Virus record (IMG/VR): IMGVR_UViG_3300020469_000186
Span: 1 to 28,900 of that record
Source: a virus
Reading direction: 5' to 3' (one strand)
DNA: 28,900 bases
The notes under the pieces are model-generated. The model saw only the letters and a list, made by a program, of their open reading frames with translations. It was not told where the DNA came from and ran no database searches. This document shows, piece by piece, positions 14,288-22,897 of the stretch (position 1 is the first letter of the stretch; each line of letters begins with the position of its first letter). The position numbers and the translations under genes are program-made.

Positions 14288-14827
14288 CTAAGCTGGACTG
14301 ATTGGAGTAGCACTCGCTATATCTGGAACAGTACAGAAGAACGGAGGAAAAACCTCAGTTGCTACCGCTGTCAAAGTAAACCCTTGTAAATCTCCAGCAG
14401 CTGCACCAGTTACTATAGTACCTCCAGTAATTTCAGCACCATTATCTCTACCCATTAGCAAATACTTAGTACTACCAGCACCATTAGGGTACAATTCTAT
14501 AACGTAATGTGCTCTACCTCTATTTAAGAGTTTAATTTCCTCTTGCGTAGCTACGTCTAAGACTTGGAAAGTAGCGTTTAGTGTACTTTCATAGAATGTC
14601 GTTCCATTCTCTCTAGAACTTGTTACAGTTGTTTCTAAAGAAGTTTGTCCTCCTTTTACCTCAAACTTAAAGAACTCAGCAGAGTTATCAGTAGGTAGTG
14701 TAACAGTACCAGCAGTATCGCTTAAAGCAGCAATAGCAGCACTATAATCTAAGATGTAAATATTTTTAATTCCAGCGAAGGCGGTCTTACATCCTACCCC
14801 TCTGCCTTTCGATATTAAACAAGCCAT
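14288..14827 (-). CDS. Major tail (tube) protein
   Basis: 179 aa. Begins MACLISKGRGVGCKTAFAGI, then IYILDYSAAIAAL, SAEFFKFEVKGGQTSLETTV, a TTFYESTLNATFQVLD strand and GSTKYLLMGRDNGAEITGG. This beta-rich plan with a conserved FYE.TL motif is typical of the major tail protein of Bacteroidota siphoviruses. It forms stacked rings around the tape measure. It lies alone between two terminators (14842-14872 and 14198-14226), so it may be read by passage through the upstream one. Confidence 0.7.
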   Translation of the reverse strand: MACLISKGRGVGCKTAFAGIKNIYILDYSAAIAALSDTAGTVTLPTDNSAEFFKFEVKGGQTSLETTVTSSRENGTTFYESTLNATFQVLDVATQEEIKLLNRGRAHYVIELYPNGAGSTKYLLMGRDNGAEITGGTIVTGAAAGDLQGFTLTAVATEVFPPFFCTVPDIASATPISPA

Positions 14828-14841
14828 ATTTTATGATTTAA

Positions 14842-14872
14842 TAAAAAAGGGTAGGCAGTTTTGCCCACCCTT
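14842..14872 (-). terminator. Intrinsic terminator between capsid and tail tube genes
   Basis: On the minus strand AAGGGTGGGC/GCCTACCCTT pair over 10 bp with one G-U, a 6-base AAAACT loop, then T-rich. No full promoter is visible between it and the tail gene, so partial read-through is expected to set the capsid-to-tail ratio. Confidence 0.85.
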
Positions 14873-14895
14873 CTTATGTTAGTTATTAGTTTCTA

Positions 14896-15807
14896 TTATG
14901 TGTAAAGAACTATATCAGCACCAACTCCTATTTGAGTTCCAGCCGTATATCGCATTACTACTCTTACGTTTTGGCTTCCATCTATATCGCTCATATCAAT
15001 TACTTTTACTTCATTGTAATCAGAAAGCAATCCAGTACCCATAAATAAATTAGAGGCTCTTGCAGCAACCATCTCGTTTGCACCCATACCACTTGTTGGG
15101 TATAATTTAACTCCATCAAAACTTAAAGCACCACCAGTATAGAAAGTGTGTGATTTAGCATCTACACCACTATTTGTTGCAGCAAATCCACCTAAAGCTC
15201 TTATATAGGCTTTAAATACGTTTTGCGCACAATAGATGTATAAATCCTCAGCACCATATACTCCAGCTGGTATAGCATCTACTACTGCACCAATTTGTGC
15301 AACTACGTTTGTAGATGTAACATCTGTAGCAGTAACATCTACTACTGTAGCATCAGCAGCTAATTTAGCTTTGAATCCTTCAAAGTTTCCATCTGTATCT
15401 GTACCACTCCATAGGTTTGATTCTGTAGCAGATGCAACCTCAGCAGCTACTCTTGAAATTACAAAATCAGAGAATAATGGAGGTAAGTTGTCAAATGCAC
15501 TAAAACCCATTTGAGCAGCTTCCCAGTCAGCGTGTAAGTCTTTTTTACAAATGTCAATATTGACTTGTAACTCTTTTGGAGTTAAAACTTTTTCTGTTAA
15601 AGCTAAGCTAGACGTTGATGTGTCAAAGTCGCAACTTGCATTTTTAATTAAGTTTGAAAAAGCTCCAACTTTCATTGTGCTTTTATATTTGATGTTAGGT
15701 AATACTGTAATTACACCATCATCGATTGTCTTAGCAGCTAGTAAACTTGCAGCAATGTATTTTCCAGCAAATTGACCAGCATAAGTACTTGTAATTGATA
15801 CACTCAT
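14896..15807 (-). CDS. Major capsid protein (HK97-fold type)
   Basis: 303 aa. The N-terminal region includes GKYIAASLLAAKTIDDGVI and TVLPNIKYKSTMKVG; a central part has LTPKELQVNIDICKKDLHADWEAAQMG, followed by FSDFVISRVAAEVASATESNLWSG and DLYIYCAQNVFKAYIRALGG; the end has YNEVKVIDMSDIDGSQNVRVVMRYTAGTQIGVG. This helix-strand plan with the C-terminal VRV(V)MRYTAGTQ beta element matches the capsid of Bacteroidota siphoviruses. It follows the scaffold-like gene by 12 bases. It is followed by a terminator. Confidence 0.85.
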   Translation of the reverse strand: MSVSITSTYAGQFAGKYIAASLLAAKTIDDGVITVLPNIKYKSTMKVGAFSNLIKNASCDFDTSTSSLALTEKVLTPKELQVNIDICKKDLHADWEAAQMGFSAFDNLPPLFSDFVISRVAAEVASATESNLWSGTDTDGNFEGFKAKLAADATVVDVTATDVTSTNVVAQIGAVVDAIPAGVYGAEDLYIYCAQNVFKAYIRALGGFAATNSGVDAKSHTFYTGGALSFDGVKLYPTSGMGANEMVAARASNLFMGTGLLSDYNEVKVIDMSDIDGSQNVRVVMRYTAGTQIGVGADIVLYT

Positions 15808-15819
15808 TTTTATTTATTT

Positions 15820-16425
15820 TTAGTTATTAATTTTTAATATTCTTTCCATTACTCTGTCAGCTGTAGTTTTAGCTCTGTTATTTCCAAATCTATAACCGCC
15901 AGTATTTTTATTCTCAGCCTCTGGGTTTGCCACGATTGGCTCAGCAGATGGTTGATTAAGCTCTACTTGTACTTCTTCTGGTACTTCGCTTAACTTTTCG
16001 TGTTTAGCAAGTTCCTCAGTCATAAGATTTCCTAAATCATCAGCGTTCATTTCTTCCTTAGGCTCTAACATAGCTTTGATTTCTTCAATCATTTCTTTAA
16101 CCTCAGCTAGTTCTCTTTTTGTAGCATACATTTCTTCTTCTTCGTCTTTTGCTTCTACTTCTTCAACTTCTTCTTCTTCCTCAGCTTTGATCTCAGCAAT
16201 TAAGCCTACTTCTTCAACAAGTATTGAACGTCCATCTTCAAGCTCATACTCTCCAACAGGTAAAGCTACTTTCTCATCTTCTGTTAAAATAAAGACCTCT
16301 TTACCAGCCTCAAAAGAATCAGCCTCTAATATAGTTCCGTTCTCTAATTTTAATTGTTCTAGCTTGACTTCTTCCGACAAGTTTAGAACTTCTTTTATTT
16401 TTGATAACATATCATTTGATTTCAT
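15820..16425 (-). CDS. Scaffold-like acidic coiled-coil protein
   Basis: 201 aa. It is strongly acidic, with AEEEEEVEEVEAKDEEEE near residues 80-97 and a helix ELAEVKEMIEEIKAMLEPKEEM, typical of capsid scaffolds. The end is basic (YRFGNNRAKTTADRVMERIL), as expected for a scaffold tail that binds the shell. Position between prohead protease and capsid supports the call. The start at 16425 directly abuts the TATTAATATATAA element. An internal Met at residue 6 is possible. Confidence 0.7.
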   Translation of the reverse strand: MKSNDMLSKIKEVLNLSEEVKLEQLKLENGTILEADSFEAGKEVFILTEDEKVALPVGEYELEDGRSILVEEVGLIAEIKAEEEEEVEEVEAKDEEEEMYATKRELAEVKEMIEEIKAMLEPKEEMNADDLGNLMTEELAKHEKLSEVPEEVQVELNQPSAEPIVANPEAENKNTGGYRFGNNRAKTTADRVMERILKINN

Positions 16426-16437
16426 ATTAATATATAA
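16425..16437 (-). promoter_or_regulatory. TATTAATATATAA element before the scaffold-like gene
   Basis: One of five identical 13-mers directly upstream of gene starts (others at 14163, 18200, 25839, 27841). Here no full TAnnTTTG box precedes it; a near match TAATTTTT lies further upstream. It may be a translation or operator element. Confidence 0.5.
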
Positions 16438-16461
16438 GTGTTAAAAATTAATTTTGCATTT

Positions 16462-16611
16462 TTACTTTGATATTTTTCCTATCCCTTGCGCCCTTAATGA
16501 GCCATCACAACACTTTATCTTGTAAGTATTGTCTTCACATAGACAACCTCTGCGACCACCTTTAGGACTTGTTTTGCTTGGTGTTATAAATTTTTTAATT
16601 CGTCTTATCAC
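16462..16611 (-). CDS. Small four-Cys protein (GCLC..KCCDG type, 49 aa)
   Basis: 49 aa starting at GTG, which overlaps the protease stop as GTGA. The sequence has RRGCLCEDNTYKIKCCDGSL and ends AQGIG-KISK. This small Cys-rich protein, with C-x-C and CC separated by nine residues, recurs in structural regions of Bacteroidota phages. The cysteines could bind a metal or form disulfides; no function is known. No ATG alternative exists in the frame, supporting GTG use. Confidence 0.7.
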   Translation of the reverse strand: MIRRIKKFITPSKTSPKGGRRGCLCEDNTYKIKCCDGSLRAQGIGKISK

Positions 16612-18200
16612 TTCTTTTCGCTTTTTGGGTGTCCTTTAGGGAGTAAATCGTTATCCGCTGTGTATTTTGAGTTTTGTGGTCTGCCATTCTTTACTAAGTA
16701 TAAGAAAGCGTTTACCCTTGCAAATGCCCAAGCAGATGCAGACTTAATTCGAGGACTGTGTGAAACATTAAAAGCTCCTAAGCCTCTTTGAAATACAGCC
16801 TTAAGAGTTCCTACGTTTGCACCATATCCTAGCTTTTCTTTATATCTCTCGTTAAAGTCATCAGACTTCTTTTTTAAAGTAGCTTCGTCTGCCTTAGACA
16901 CTTTAGCACCTCTGCTTGTAGAAGCATCGCCTTTGGCTGTTCCTTTACCTTTAGGGTTTGTATTTGGTGTACCACTCTTAGGTGCTTTCGGACTTTTTCT
17001 TATGCCACCTCTTTCTCCTACCTCAGCCATCTTCACACACTTACCATCTTTTTTTTTGAAACCCTTAGGGCATTTGCCATACATTTCGTCCTTTATATGA
17101 GCTTCACAAGGCATATACCAAGTCTTACCCTCAAACTCGTGTGTATGAAAACCTTTACAACCAATATTCTTAGCCATTTCTTCAGCTTTCTCTTGTGTTG
17201 CATACGCAAGTCTATCATCTATTATTGCAAAATCTTCATTGATTACCATAGATGCTAAGCTTAATTCTCCAAACTCTTTTAGTTTTTTAGCAGCGTATCT
17301 TTTACCAGCTAAACCACCCCACAATAAATAAGATATAGTACCACAAGCCTCGTTATCGCTTTCATCATAGTATTCCTCTGCTCTTGACAAAAATGAGTAC
17401 ATTCGTTTAATTGTTTCTTTACTTATTGATTTGCCTTGTGCGAGTTGTTGCGCTCTTATCTTTCCTACTTCCGTAGCACATTTGTTGTTTACCTTTTTGT
17501 TGAGGTCTATACCTTTTTGTGCATTGTTCTTAACTGCATCTGGATAATCGTTGTAGCTTTCAAGAGTTGTCTTTTTACCACTTTTATAACGATTGTCTTT
17601 TTTTATTATAGCTTTTACTTGCTTAAGTAAATACTCTGCTTCTTCTTCTTCTATTTTTGCGAGTTCGTCTTTTATGCTTTCTTTAGGACGTTCCATTTTA
17701 TCAGCAAAGTAACCTTCTATTGAAAAGCCTTTTACCTTACCTGTCTTTACAAACTCAGTCCAGATTTTATCGTTGTTTACTTTTACAGCACCTACCCAAG
17801 TACCTAAAGGCAAATCCATTCCATACTTTACACTTTTGTCGTGTACCTTATCTTCTACAATCCAACTCTCTACTAAACTAAGTCCGTTTAATTCGTATTG
17901 GTGCTCTAAGGTTGAGTTGTTTTGTTTGCCTTGCATTAAGTACATTTGCGAGGCTTTTAAGACAGTATCTTTTGAGAAATAGATATAGTACTCATCTTCC
18001 CCACTACGTCTGTATATGGGCTTGTTTGGTATAAGTAAAGCACCCATTAAAATACGCTTCTCTGCATCTACCTCAGCAAGTTTAAACTCTTGTGATTTAA
18101 GAGCTATAAAATCTTCTTCTATTGCTGGGTTTTCCACTACGCTAATAGCTTCTATTCCTATTTCTTGATCTTCGTCTAAAATTAGTTCTACTATTCGCAT
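16608..18200 (-). CDS. Prohead protease (XkdF/S78_2-like), multidomain
   Basis: 530 aa. Residues 1-170 match the XkdF-type putative phage serine protease: ILMGALLIPNKPIYRR near 50, LEHQ with His100 and VKGFSIEGYF with Ser160 as likely catalytic residues. Residues 215-310 (DAVKNNAQKGIDLNKKVNNK, MYSFLSRAEEYYDESDNEACGTISYLLWGG) are a helical module often fused to head proteins in this phage group. A Gly/Lys/Pro-rich linker then leads to a C-terminal module (LGAFNVSHSPRIKSASAW, YTADNDLLPKGHPKS). It matures the capsid. The ATG abuts a TATTAATATATAA element (18200-18212). Confidence 0.7.
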   Translation of the reverse strand: MRIVELILDEDQEIGIEAISVVENPAIEEDFIALKSQEFKLAEVDAEKRILMGALLIPNKPIYRRSGEDEYYIYFSKDTVLKASQMYLMQGKQNNSTLEHQYELNGLSLVESWIVEDKVHDKSVKYGMDLPLGTWVGAVKVNNDKIWTEFVKTGKVKGFSIEGYFADKMERPKESIKDELAKIEEEEAEYLLKQVKAIIKKDNRYKSGKKTTLESYNDYPDAVKNNAQKGIDLNKKVNNKCATEVGKIRAQQLAQGKSISKETIKRMYSFLSRAEEYYDESDNEACGTISYLLWGGLAGKRYAAKKLKEFGELSLASMVINEDFAIIDDRLAYATQEKAEEMAKNIGCKGFHTHEFEGKTWYMPCEAHIKDEMYGKCPKGFKKKDGKCVKMAEVGERGGIRKSPKAPKSGTPNTNPKGKGTAKGDASTSRGAKVSKADEATLKKKSDDFNERYKEKLGYGANVGTLKAVFQRGLGAFNVSHSPRIKSASAWAFARVNAFLYLVKNGRPQNSKYTADNDLLPKGHPKSEKK

Positions 18201-18212
18201 ATTAATATATAA
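18200..18212 (-). promoter_or_regulatory. TATTAATATATAA element before the protease gene
   Basis: Identical 13-mer, here in a 34-bp gap after the tape measure. No TAnnTTTG box is seen just upstream, so it is probably a translation-initiation or regulator site here. Confidence 0.45.
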
Positions 18213-18234
18213 TAGTTTTTAATTTATTTTGTAT

Positions 18235-20115
18235 TTATCCTAGTGTTGCACCCTCAACTATGTTATTCTCTAAGCTCTGTGCTGTTGTTACATCATTAGC
18301 TACTACAAATGCTTGTATGGGTTGTTGTGTCTGTCCTCCTATTGCATCTGCTAGTTGGTTAGTATCACTTGCGCCTACTATATTAAATGATGGGGGAATA
18401 GATGGTGTTGATGGTGCTGATGGTGCTTCTGCAGAAGTAGCTACATTTGCTTTGGTTTTTTTAACCGCCTTTTTAACACTACTAATAATTGATAACCCTT
18501 GACCTATTGCAGCAGCTATTGTTACAATGTTTTGAGGGAAACCTATTTTAGAGCTTTCTGATACATTTTGTGCAGCATCAACCCCAGCACCTGCAACTGC
18601 TTGTGTACCTTTAAAGGTTATCTTTTTAATATCCATTAAGGTTTCTTTTAAGGCAAGAGCTTGTTTGGCGAATAATAAAGCTCTACCAACTCCAGTTTCA
18701 GCACCAGCAATAGATACAATAGCATCTAAAGCCTGTTGTTTGCTTTGTATCTTTTTTTTATCAAGATTTATTTCGGCTTCTGTATTTGCTTTTTTTGTTG
18801 CTAAGTCTTTATCATCAAATTCCTTTTGTTTTAATCTTTTGGCTTCATCTCTTGCAGCTTCAAGTTCATCAGTTTTTATATTGTTTTCTTCTGCTTGTAA
18901 AATTAAATTATCGTAATGCTCTTGTATTTTTATTAGTTCTAAATCTCTTTTTTCTTGTTCAGATACTGCCTCTGCATCTCTTAATATTTTTTTAAAATCA
19001 GCTAATTCTTTTGCCTCTGCTTTTTCTTGTGTTGCTTTAGATTTATTTTCAGCTTCTATTTGTTTGCTTATAGTATTTACTTCTCTTTGAACTTGTCGTG
19101 CTGTGTTTGCCCTAGATGCTTGTTGTCTGTTTACTGCTGCAATAGCTTCGGCTTCTTTTGTTAGGTTTTCTTTATTACTTCTACTAAATGTGTTTTCTAA
19201 TATTTGTGCATCTCGTCTTAATTCTAAAAACTCTGTTTCTTTATCAAGTAATTGGTCTTCTAAAACCTGTGCATCTAACAAAGCCTGTTTTCTTTCGGCA
19301 GCACTAAATTCTTCTTCTTGTCTTGATTTAAGCCTTAAATTTGCAATTTCACTTTCTAATTTAGACCTATCTACAATTAATTTTCTTTCTATCTTATCTG
19401 CTTTAGCTCTCATATCAGCAACAGAAGCAGCTTGTGCAAGTTCTATTTTTTGTTCTTTGACAAATTCTGTTGTGGCTTTAGTTAAAGCCTTTCGAGCCAT
19501 TGTCGCTACATTTAAGTTGTCGTTAAGTTTTATAATTCCAGATTTAGCATCCTCTAAAGCACCACTAAAATCGCCAGTAAAAGTTTTTTTAATTGCACTG
19601 CCAAGTAAGCCAAACCCCTCTATAGCACCATTAATTTTATCAGTTATAAAAGTTTTTATTGTATCTGCAAAACCTTTTATAGTTTCAACAGGATTTAAAA
19701 ATGCATCTATTATTCCTTCTCCTAAATCTGCTAATAAGTCTACTAAATTACCAACAGCAGCACCTATAACAGTCGTAAGTTTAGAAAACTTGTTTTGCCC
19801 TTCTTCACTACCTTTAAAAGCAGCTATAAGAGATGAAATAGCAATTATTAATAAGCCAATCCCAGTTGATGCAATAGCAACTTTCATTGTTTTAAAACCA
19901 CCAGTAACTCCTTTTAAAGATGTTTTAAAAGCCTTAAACTTAGATATAGCACCACCTGTAAGATTATCAAGTTGTCCTGTAAGTTCAGAACTTGAAGTAG
20001 CTGTTTCTTTAACCTCTTTGTTTACACCCTCAACTGCTTTCTCTAACTCCTTTACTTCTTTTTGCGAGGACTTAGTGTCTGTTTTGATTACTATTGTTTT
20101 TTCTACTGTTGCCAT
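18235..20115 (-). CDS. Tail tape measure protein
   Basis: 626 aa, the longest helical protein here. Long Ala/Lys/Glu-rich helices (residues 230-470), a hydrophobic segment at about 79-100 (VAIASTGIGLLIIAISSLIAAF) and another near the C-terminus (IVTIAAAIGQGLSIISSV), typical of tape measures. At about 1.5 angstrom per residue, 626 residues predict a tail near 95 nm. It follows the two large tail genes and a 47-aa gene. The antisense strand has a long open frame (19103-20131), a by-product of codon composition. Confidence 0.85.
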   Translation of the reverse strand: MATVEKTIVIKTDTKSSQKEVKELEKAVEGVNKEVKETATSSSELTGQLDNLTGGAISKFKAFKTSLKGVTGGFKTMKVAIASTGIGLLIIAISSLIAAFKGSEEGQNKFSKLTTVIGAAVGNLVDLLADLGEGIIDAFLNPVETIKGFADTIKTFITDKINGAIEGFGLLGSAIKKTFTGDFSGALEDAKSGIIKLNDNLNVATMARKALTKATTEFVKEQKIELAQAASVADMRAKADKIERKLIVDRSKLESEIANLRLKSRQEEEFSAAERKQALLDAQVLEDQLLDKETEFLELRRDAQILENTFSRSNKENLTKEAEAIAAVNRQQASRANTARQVQREVNTISKQIEAENKSKATQEKAEAKELADFKKILRDAEAVSEQEKRDLELIKIQEHYDNLILQAEENNIKTDELEAARDEAKRLKQKEFDDKDLATKKANTEAEINLDKKKIQSKQQALDAIVSIAGAETGVGRALLFAKQALALKETLMDIKKITFKGTQAVAGAGVDAAQNVSESSKIGFPQNIVTIAAAIGQGLSIISSVKKAVKKTKANVATSAEAPSAPSTPSIPPSFNIVGASDTNQLADAIGGQTQQPIQAFVVANDVTTAQSLENNIVEGATLG

Positions 20116-20246
20116 TGTATCTCTTGTTTAAGTGCCTTATATCCCTCTTTTATTGTTGTAGGTAGTTTGTGTTTACCTTGTGCTATACGGATTGTTTCTG
20201 TTTCTCCGTTTGCGTGTTTTAGTAAATCAAGTATTTGTTTTATCAT
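20103..20246 (-). CDS. Small basic hypothetical protein before tape measure (47 aa)
   Basis: 47 aa (MIKQILDLLKHANGETETIR, IAQGKHKLPTTIKEGYKALK). The start overlaps the stop of the 883-aa gene as TAATG and the end overlaps the tape measure start by 13 bases. It may be a small tail assembly factor; no family recognised. Confidence 0.6.
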   Translation of the reverse strand: MIKQILDLLKHANGETETIRIAQGKHKLPTTIKEGYKALKQEIQWQQ

Positions 20247-22897
20247 TATTCTAGTATTATTGTGTCTGAGCCTTCTGTTATTAATGTATCTCCATTCTCA
20301 GCTAATGCAGTAGGTGCTGGGTCTGTTGTTGCAAATACTATTCTATCATTAGAGAATGATATGACCCCTCCTATTGTGTACCTAGTTCTTATAGCAAACT
20401 TGTATGTAATATCACTTGTTAAACCTGTTAGAGTTCTACCACTAATATCGTTGCCTAATGTTTCTACAAAAGCATCGTCTTTGTAAATGTCGTAGCCAGT
20501 TATATTATTAGCTACTGGGTCGCTCAAAGGAGTCCACCCTAAAGTAACAAACGTAGTACCCTTACCAGCAATACTTATACTTGCTAGTCTAGGTAATGCA
20601 GAAGATTGACTATTTTCTATTGCAGTTATTTCTTGTGATAAGCTATATAGTTCTAAAGAGCTTTTGTTATTTAATAGATTTGTTTTTATAGAGTTTATTC
20701 TATAAGGTTTGTTGCCTATAATAAACCTATCATTTAGTTCATAATTCAAAATAATATGTAAAGGCAAATATGCTTCTACTTTGTTTATTCTTGCTTGTGG
20801 ATGAAACACACTAGCTACATAATTTAAGTAATACTTTTTTAGTAAGTTTGTTCCTTTTGGCTCTAGAAAAAACTCGTCTTGCTCTAGTCCAAAATTTAAT
20901 GCAGATGATGAATCACTAACAGCACCACCAGAAACAAATACTTGGCTCGGTCTGTTATATGTAGCAACAGTTTCATCACTACCTCCATCAGCATTTGCAA
21001 ATAAAAAGTTTGGTGTAGCAGCTTGATTAACTATATACAATAAAAGTGGTTTACCTATTGTAGCATTAAAGTCTTTGTCCAACATAGCACCTTGCCCAAT
21101 GGTAGTTAATGCTCCACTACTTGGATTTTCATCAGATAGCCTTTCATACATCATTTTCTCAAAATCTAACTCTATCTTGTAATCTCCTCCATCCCCCTGT
21201 GGTAAACCTAAATCACTACCTCCAAAGTTATCTGCTTGTAGTTCATCAGATTTTTCTACTAAGTAACTTTTTTTGCTCTTGAAGTTAAAGTTGAAGTTTT
21301 TAAATTGTAATACTTTTGAAATAGAGTTTTTAGTTGTATCTACATACTTGGTTATGTTGTAAGAAACTCCTTCATCATAAAAGTCGTTTAAAGGTAGTAC
21401 TCGTATTTGTGTTCCCTCTTTATAGGCTACAAGATTAAACATCTTAAACAGATTAGTAATAAAATCAAAAGTTTTTATTTTTGGCATCTGTCTATTTATC
21501 TCAACAGTATTAGCTACCGATAAACTATCAAGTGTATATGTTCCAGAGCCACCTCCTGTTTTAGATGCTACAATTTCAAAAGTTTGTATATTAAAAGAGT
21601 TAGTAGAAGTAACTTCTATAAACACATTTACAAGACTACTTCCAAAATTATGAGATACACTATAAGAAGTTGCTCCTGTAAATTCTTGGTTTATAATATT
21701 AGTTTCTGGTAGAGTAAAATCTAATTCTCCTATTGTAATAGAAGAAAAATATACTCTTAAATTAAATGTACTGGCTGCAGATGCAGTTGTTATATTAAAG
21801 GTTAAAAGTGAATTCACACCTCCACCAAAAATAATATCTCCACTGCTACCAGATAAAGGTCGCATCTCTATACCACTTGAAAGGCTTAAATTAGCATCAG
21901 TATCATCTGGTAAATGGAAATGTCCTCTTAATACATTCAATCCTCCACCCTCTGGTGCATTACTCATAAACCCTTTTTCTCTGTGCATCCATAAATAAAG
22001 ATTACTAAAATCCTCTGTATTAAAAAACTCGCCAGTAAAATCAATATCTGGATATGTGGTTTCTATTGCATCTATAATTTTTCTTACTTTTATAGCTGGT
22101 TTTATATCTCTGTAATTTAGTTTCTGGTCAGCAACTGGTGTTATTGATCTATAAACATTAGTATTATATCGCATATTTTTAGTATGCGTAATTAATGGAA
22201 AACATACATCTGATAAATTTATAAACTTATCTAATATTGTTGTATGATTATATGCAAAGTTTAAGTTACTTGGAAAAGTTAAATCACTTAGCATACCTTC
22301 GCCTAGTATGTCTTTTAGTTCAATAGTTTCTCCAAAGAAGATTAACTTGTAAGCGTGTGGCTTGTTGTTTTTTAATGATACACTACTTAATTTAATTTTA
22401 CCTTTCTTGTAGTCTGTTCCGTTTAGTTTTATAAGTGCATCTACTTTATATCTAGCATCAAAACTATTTATAATGTCTTGGTCTTCGTAGTGTCTAAATA
22501 TCTTTGCATTATGCTTTGAAGCTGGTACATTAAACTGTTGAGAAAATGGTGTAAATATCTTAGCTACATCTCTTACGTTCTTTATAGAATCTGTAATGCT
22601 CACACTCTCATCCTCGAACAAGTCAAGCCTTTTGAAATCACTTTTAATTGTGTACTGCTCTCCAACAGTGAAGAAATTACTACCATCAGTAGATTCAGAT
22701 AATACTAAAGTGGTGTCATTAGTGATTGCAGTTACTTTAGCTGATGTACCATTTTTTTCGTTAAATACAATATAGCCTACCTCAACAGTAGATGTAAAAC
22801 TAGCACCAGAATCAATTAAGTTGTTAGTAGATGTGCTTGTAGCAGCAGCTGGTTGTGTAACCACGCCATCACGTATGTATAGCTCTATTATCTGCAT
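20246..22897 (-). CDS. Large tail protein with fibronectin type III domain
   Basis: 883 aa. N-terminal 230 residues contain FKRLDLFEDESVSITDSIKN, VFTPFSQQFNVPASKHN-like text and RYKVDALIKLNGTDYKKGKIKL, typical of the baseplate or tail-tip protein of Bacteroidota siphoviruses. Residues from about 770 to 860 (RLASISIAGKGTTFVTLGWT, NITGYDIYKDDAFVETLG, YKFAIRTRYTIGG) form an FN3 domain. The very end, LAENGDTLITEGSDTIILE, is repeated in the 58-aa protein at 11128-11304. Likely tail tip or central fibre. Confidence 0.75.
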   Translation of the reverse strand: MQIIELYIRDGVVTQPAAATSTSTNNLIDSGASFTSTVEVGYIVFNEKNGTSAKVTAITNDTTLVLSESTDGSNFFTVGEQYTIKSDFKRLDLFEDESVSITDSIKNVRDVAKIFTPFSQQFNVPASKHNAKIFRHYEDQDIINSFDARYKVDALIKLNGTDYKKGKIKLSSVSLKNNKPHAYKLIFFGETIELKDILGEGMLSDLTFPSNLNFAYNHTTILDKFINLSDVCFPLITHTKNMRYNTNVYRSITPVADQKLNYRDIKPAIKVRKIIDAIETTYPDIDFTGEFFNTEDFSNLYLWMHREKGFMSNAPEGGGLNVLRGHFHLPDDTDANLSLSSGIEMRPLSGSSGDIIFGGGVNSLLTFNITTASAASTFNLRVYFSSITIGELDFTLPETNIINQEFTGATSYSVSHNFGSSLVNVFIEVTSTNSFNIQTFEIVASKTGGGSGTYTLDSLSVANTVEINRQMPKIKTFDFITNLFKMFNLVAYKEGTQIRVLPLNDFYDEGVSYNITKYVDTTKNSISKVLQFKNFNFNFKSKKSYLVEKSDELQADNFGGSDLGLPQGDGGDYKIELDFEKMMYERLSDENPSSGALTTIGQGAMLDKDFNATIGKPLLLYIVNQAATPNFLFANADGGSDETVATYNRPSQVFVSGGAVSDSSSALNFGLEQDEFFLEPKGTNLLKKYYLNYVASVFHPQARINKVEAYLPLHIILNYELNDRFIIGNKPYRINSIKTNLLNNKSSLELYSLSQEITAIENSQSSALPRLASISIAGKGTTFVTLGWTPLSDPVANNITGYDIYKDDAFVETLGNDISGRTLTGLTSDITYKFAIRTRYTIGGVISFSNDRIVFATTDPAPTALAENGDTLITEGSDTIILE

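Noticed and set aside
19103-20131. Long plus-strand open frame (342 codons) opposite the tape measure gene
   Set aside because: It mirrors the Lys/Glu/Ala-rich tape measure codons, encodes Ser/Leu/Ala-rich low-complexity text, and no other gene is on the plus strand.
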